A DNA stretch of 56,025 bases, from the NCBI GenBank assembly GCA_023137195.1, contig JAGLPV010000006.1, forward strand, positions 1 to 56,025, read 5' to 3'. A model generated the notes under the pieces. It did not search any database. It had not been told where the DNA came from and saw nothing but the letters and a program-made list of their open reading frames with translations. A program made the translations under genes and the position numbers. Source of the DNA: Candidatus Aenigmatarchaeota archaeon. Its GTDB lineage: Archaea > EX4484-52. Numbering within the stretch: the stretch's first letter is position 1; each line of letters opens with the position of its first letter. This document shows, in pieces, positions 52,504 to 56,025 of this stretch.

Positions 52504-52523
52504 AAAACTATATTTAATAAACT

Positions 52524-55500
52524 ATGTTATTTGACAAAAAAAAAGAAAAAGATATGACAGCAGGAACAGACATGAACAGCATTGAAAAATACATCTCCTC
52601 TGTAGTTGTTGACATAAAAGCAGACATAGACCGTCTGAAAGCGCACAGTGAGGCAGAAAAAGAGATACGCTCTTCTGTGCAGGAGCGATTTTCCCACGTA
52701 AATGAAACAATGGGTCAGTTGAGGGAAATGCTAATTGAATCAGAGAAAAAATACCAGACTCTCGAGGAAAAATCAACAAAATCCATAGATTTGATGAATG
52801 AATTAGAGCCTGAAAAAATCAATTCAATGATTCAGGCGCAGGATTTTAAGGTGCAAAAGCAGGATGCAAAATCACTGGCAAATGCTTCAATGATAAAAAA
52901 TTTAATCGATGAATTAAAATCCCTTAAATCATCTTTTTCCCGGTTCAAGGGAGTTGAAAAAATAATCGAGACAGCGGATGATATAAAAAGAGAAGTCAGC
53001 ACATTCAATAAAATAAAATCAAACACAGAGCGGCAGGCAGAAAAAGTAGGAAATATCTTTGTAGAAGTAGAGAGAAATTTCAATGACTTCAAGAAATACC
53101 AGCAAAAGCAAAAAGATCTGGAAAAGGATTTCAGGGAAGTGTTAAAGGATTTTGATGTCATAAAAATTGACAATGAAAAGAACAAGAACATTTCGGGATC
53201 ATTGGAAGATATTCAAAAACGCAGTAAATTATATGAGGAGAAGATAGATACTTTTGTTTTTTCATTGGAAAAAATAAAAGAAGAAGGTAAAAAGTCAAAC
53301 CAAATCCTTCTGGAACAAATAGGGGCTATTGAAGAAATAAAGGAAAAATATATAAAAAAAGTTGATGAAGAAGACAATTTTGTGAATGAGAAAATCAAGG
53401 AATTTGAAAAGGCAAAGGAAAGATACGAATCAAAATTCAATGCTAAATTATTTTTATTAGAGGATATATTAGAGCAAAGAGCCAAGAAAATGGATGCGTT
53501 GGATAAAAATATCAGCATAAATGTTTCAAAGGAAACGCAGTTGTTGAGTAAGATAAAATCACTGGAAAAGGCAAACAAAGGCATTCAAAAATCAATGGAT
53601 GAAAAACTAAAAAAGACAATCAAAGGGGAACAAAATCGGTTAAATACACAATTGAACAGGGAAGTTTCAAAAATAATAAAAGAGATAGAGGAAAAGACAG
53701 CCAAAGCCGCCAAGAATCAGGATGTGGGTATAAGCGCGCAATTTAAAGAAGAATTCACAGACATGAAAAACAAGATTGAAGAAGTCCATGATAATTTAAC
53801 TACAAAGTCAGAGGAAATAAGAGAATTAGACAAAAGAATAGGAATTGATTCTTTAAGTGAAGCCCGGCTGACAGATAAGATAAAACATCTGGAATCACTG
53901 GATGCTAAATTCCTATCAAAAGAAGACATTCAAAAAGCCAACATTGAGCTGCAAAAAGCAATAGATGAAAAAATAAACAAAACCATCGAAGAAAAACAAG
54001 CCCTATTAAATGCACAAATAAATCAGGACATTTCAGCAAAAGTAGACAATATAAGAAAAGAAATAAAAGAAAATACCTGCTCATTTATTTCAGTCCAGGA
54101 CAAAATAACAGGACTCCAAAGCACAATAAACAATAAAACACAGGAGATAAATAAACTAGACAAAAAAATAGGCTCTTTTGAACTGCTCCAAAACAAGATT
54201 ACCCATATTGAAAACACCATAGACAACAAGTTCAGCAAGATGAACGAATTGGACAAAGACGTGATTAAAAATGCCGACAGGCAAACAAAATTAATGGACA
54301 AAATAATATCATTCGAAGATTCAAAAAATAAGTTTGTTTCAAAAAAAGATCTTCGGAAGTTCAATGTAGATATAATAAAAGAGATAGAGGAAAAGACAGC
54401 CAAAGCCGCCAAGAGCCACAAATTATATCTAAGCACACAATTTAAAGAAGAATTCACAGGCATGGAAAACAAGATTGAAGAATTCCAGGATAAGTTAATC
54501 ACCAAGTCAGAGGAAATAAGAGAATTAAACAAAAGAATAGGGATTAATTCTTCAAAGGAAGCCCATCTGACAGACAAGATAAAACAGATGGAAGCAGAAG
54601 AGACCACATTCCTCTCAAAAGAAGACATCCGTAAAGCCAACATCGAGATGCAAAAGGCATTGAATGAAAAATTGAACAAAATCATGCAGGATGCAGGGAT
54701 CAACACCGATGCCAAGTTAGAGGAATTAAGCAAAAACATAGTTTCAAACTCCGGGAAAGAGAAGGACTTGATGAATGAATTAAAGACACTAGAAGTAGTG
54801 GCAGGTAATTTCATCCAGAGACAGGACCTACAGAAATCCAACTCAGATATACAAAAAACACTGAATGAAAAGATAACCAAACTCATGCAGGATGCAGGAA
54901 TCAACACAGACGCCAAATTAAGCAAAGTGAACAAAAAGCTAAAAGCAGTAAATCTTGTCAAAAACAAAATACTCAATATACAGGACACATTGAACAGGAG
55001 AGCAGAACGGCTGGATGAATTAAACAAGGACATTGAAATAAATTCTTCAAAAGAAGCAATATTGATGAAAAGAATCAATTCATTAGAATCAGCAAACAAG
55101 GAGTTGCAAAAAACAATGGATGAAAAAATAAACAAAACCATCGAAGAAGAACATGCTAAGTTAAATTCACAGTTAAGCAGTGAAGTTTCAAAAATAAATA
55201 AAATCAAAAAAGACATAAAAGAAAATACAAACTCTTTTATTTTCACCAAGGATAAAGTAGAAGAGCTTCAAAACACCATAAACAGCAAAACAGGAGAATT
55301 CAGCAAATTAGACAAAAAACTGAAATTATTTGACTCAGCAATAGAAGAAAAGATTTCAAAAATAGATGACACATTAAAGGACAGAACAGAGAAAATAGAC
55401 CTTTTGAACAAAGGAGTTGATATAAATGCAATGGCGGAGGCACAACTAACAGACAAGCTAAAACAAATAGAAGCAGAAGAAACCCACTTCCTCTCAAAAG

Positions 55501-56025
55501 AAGACATCCGTAAAGCCAACATCAATATGCAAAAAGCATTGAATGAAAAACTAACTAAAATCATGCAGGACGCAGGAATCAACGTAGATTCAAAATTCAA
55601 TGAATTAAACAAAAATATAGTCTTAAACTCCCGAAAAGAGAAGAAATTAATGAATGAATTAAAGACGCTTGAAGAGACCGCAGCCAATTTTATCGACAAA
55701 GAAGACCTCAGGAAATCCAACTTAGACACACAAAAAGCATTAAATGAAAAACTAACCAAACTCATGCAGGATTCAGGAATCAACACCGATGCCAAATTCA
55801 GCAAAGTAGACAAAAAACTAAAATCCATGGACTCTGTTAAAAACAAAATTTCAGATATCCAAAGCACATTGAATGATAGAGCAAAAAGAATGGACGAATT
55901 AAACAAAGACATAGGTCTAAATGCTTCAAAAGAAACAAAACTAATGAACAGAATCCAATCCCTTGAAGCAGAGAATCAGAAGCTGCAAAAGATAAACCCT
56001 GAGTTTCAAAAAACAATGGACGAAA
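52524..56025 (+). CDS. Long coiled-coil protein, open at the window end (partial)
   Basis: The frame from ATG 52524 has no stop through 1,167 codons to the edge. There is no signal peptide or TM segment. The start (MLFDKKKEKDMTAGTDMNSI) is hydrophilic, and almost all the rest is Lys/Glu/Asn-rich heptad sequence. Internal repeats carry FLSKEDIRKANI--QKALNE, KIMQDAGINTDAK and LNKNI----KE--LMNELKTLE. It begins 20 nt after the giant gene stop, so the two are probably cotranscribed. It resembles SMC-like or filament-forming rods but has no visible ATPase. I infer a cytoplasmic scaffold for the HerA-type motor. Confidence 0.85.
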   Translation, partial: MLFDKKKEKDMTAGTDMNSIEKYISSVVVDIKADIDRLKAHSEAEKEIRSSVQERFSHVNETMGQLREMLIESEKKYQTLEEKSTKSIDLMNELEPEKINSMIQAQDFKVQKQDAKSLANASMIKNLIDELKSLKSSFSRFKGVEKIIETADDIKREVSTFNKIKSNTERQAEKVGNIFVEVERNFNDFKKYQQKQKDLEKDFREVLKDFDVIKIDNEKNKNISGSLEDIQKRSKLYEEKIDTFVFSLEKIKEEGKKSNQILLEQIGAIEEIKEKYIKKVDEEDNFVNEKIKEFEKAKERYESKFNAKLFLLEDILEQRAKKMDALDKNISINVSKETQLLSKIKSLEKANKGIQKSMDEKLKKTIKGEQNRLNTQLNREVSKIIKEIEEKTAKAAKNQDVGISAQFKEEFTDMKNKIEEVHDNLTTKSEEIRELDKRIGIDSLSEARLTDKIKHLESLDAKFLSKEDIQKANIELQKAIDEKINKTIEEKQALLNAQINQDISAKVDNIRKEIKENTCSFISVQDKITGLQSTINNKTQEINKLDKKIGSFELLQNKITHIENTIDNKFSKMNELDKDVIKNADRQTKLMDKIISFEDSKNKFVSKKDLRKFNVDIIKEIEEKTAKAAKSHKLYLSTQFKEEFTGMENKIEEFQDKLITKSEEIRELNKRIGINSSKEAHLTDKIKQMEAEETTFLSKEDIRKANIEMQKALNEKLNKIMQDAGINTDAKLEELSKNIVSNSGKEKDLMNELKTLEVVAGNFIQRQDLQKSNSDIQKTLNEKITKLMQDAGINTDAKLSKVNKKLKAVNLVKNKILNIQDTLNRRAERLDELNKDIEINSSKEAILMKRINSLESANKELQKTMDEKINKTIEEEHAKLNSQLSSEVSKINKIKKDIKENTNSFIFTKDKVEELQNTINSKTGEFSKLDKKLKLFDSAIEEKISKIDDTLKDRTEKIDLLNKGVDINAMAEAQLTDKLKQIEAEETHFLSKEDIRKANINMQKALNEKLTKIMQDAGINVDSKFNELNKNIVLNSRKEKKLMNELKTLEETAANFIDKEDLRKSNLDTQKALNEKLTKLMQDSGINTDAKFSKVDKKLKSMDSVKNKISDIQSTLNDRAKRMDELNKDIGLNASKETKLMNRIQSLEAENQKLQKINPEFQKTMDE
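53912..56025 (+). repeat. Internal repeats in the coiled-coil gene
   Basis: The block beginning CCTCTCAAAAGAAGACATCC occurs at 54611 and again at 55490, 879 bp (293 codons) apart, and similarity continues for several hundred bp. An older copy begins at 53912 (699 bp before the middle copy). A second motif (AAAGAGATAGAGGAAAAGAC, encoding KEIEEKTAKAAK) also repeats with about 700-bp spacing, near 53677 and 54378. The rod has grown by in-frame duplication. Confidence 0.8.

Noticed and set aside
52522..55912. Long minus-strand ORFs (up to 408 codons) under the coiled-coil gene
   Set aside because: Ser/Phe/Leu-rich antisense of Lys/Glu/Asn codons; the plus frame from 52524 is continuous and shows heptads.

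Overview
The window is archaeal. It carries archaeal-type ribosomal proteins (eS4, uL5, uS17, uL14, eS8, eS17), a one-chain glycyl-tRNA synthetase, the diphthamide enzyme Dph2 and the H/ACA RNP protein Nop10. The DNA is AT-rich. Most first genes appear leaderless, with a TATA-like box about 20-35 nt before the ATG. Ribosomal genes are scattered into pairs, proteins are short, and more than half of the window is one giant surface-protein gene. Together these suggest a DPANN archaeon (Woesearchaeota/Pacearchaeota-like). That placement is inference; no 16S gene is present.

Layout. (1) 1-2185: end of an ATP-grasp-like gene, then a nucleotidyltransferase-aminotransferase fusion with a Shine-Dalgarno. 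(2) 2186-7420: accessory stretch with remnants of a fibrillarin gene and a radical-SAM AmrS-like gene, a Myb/SANT-TM-TPR protein, a doubtful small membrane protein and a large PD-(D/E)XK-like/SEC-C protein. A short direct repeat (2506-2555 and 7376-7418) brackets most of it, beside tRNA-Leu(UAA). (3) 7553-19456: housekeeping block with PfkB kinase, eS4-uL5, a membrane protein, GlyRS, a secreted Cys-rich protein, uS17-uL14, Nop10 (45 aa), GH57 glycosidase, Na/Pi cotransporter, Dph2, eS8, a SecB-like protein and eS17. Hairpin-rich intergenic repeats lie at 7653-7761, 10721-11049, 14286-14742 and 19545-19598. Several gene pairs are divergent and only 43-52 bp apart. (4) 19771-52503: one uninterrupted 10,910-codon gene. 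(5) 52524 to the window end: a long coiled-coil protein, 20 nt downstream on the same strand and still open.

The most unusual content is parts 4 and 5. The giant protein has an N-terminal signal/anchor and about 10,300 predicted extracellular residues. These include eleven DUF2341-type modules, most followed by a different LamG-like insert and then near-identical Ig-like linkers, plus a phage-tail-like glycine-rich domain, a kelch-like propeller and a carbohydrate-binding-like module. One TM helix follows, and the cytoplasmic C-terminus is a HerA/FtsK-type ATPase (Walker A at residues 10411-10418, Walker B D10541/E10542). The next gene encodes a predicted cytoplasmic coiled coil of at least 1,167 residues. 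I infer a contact or attachment device in which an enormous, probably glycosylated adhesin is physically joined to an ATP motor and followed by a long rod protein. This resembles in concept the giant attack/attachment proteins proposed for symbiotic DPANN archaea, but its function cannot be shown from sequence alone.
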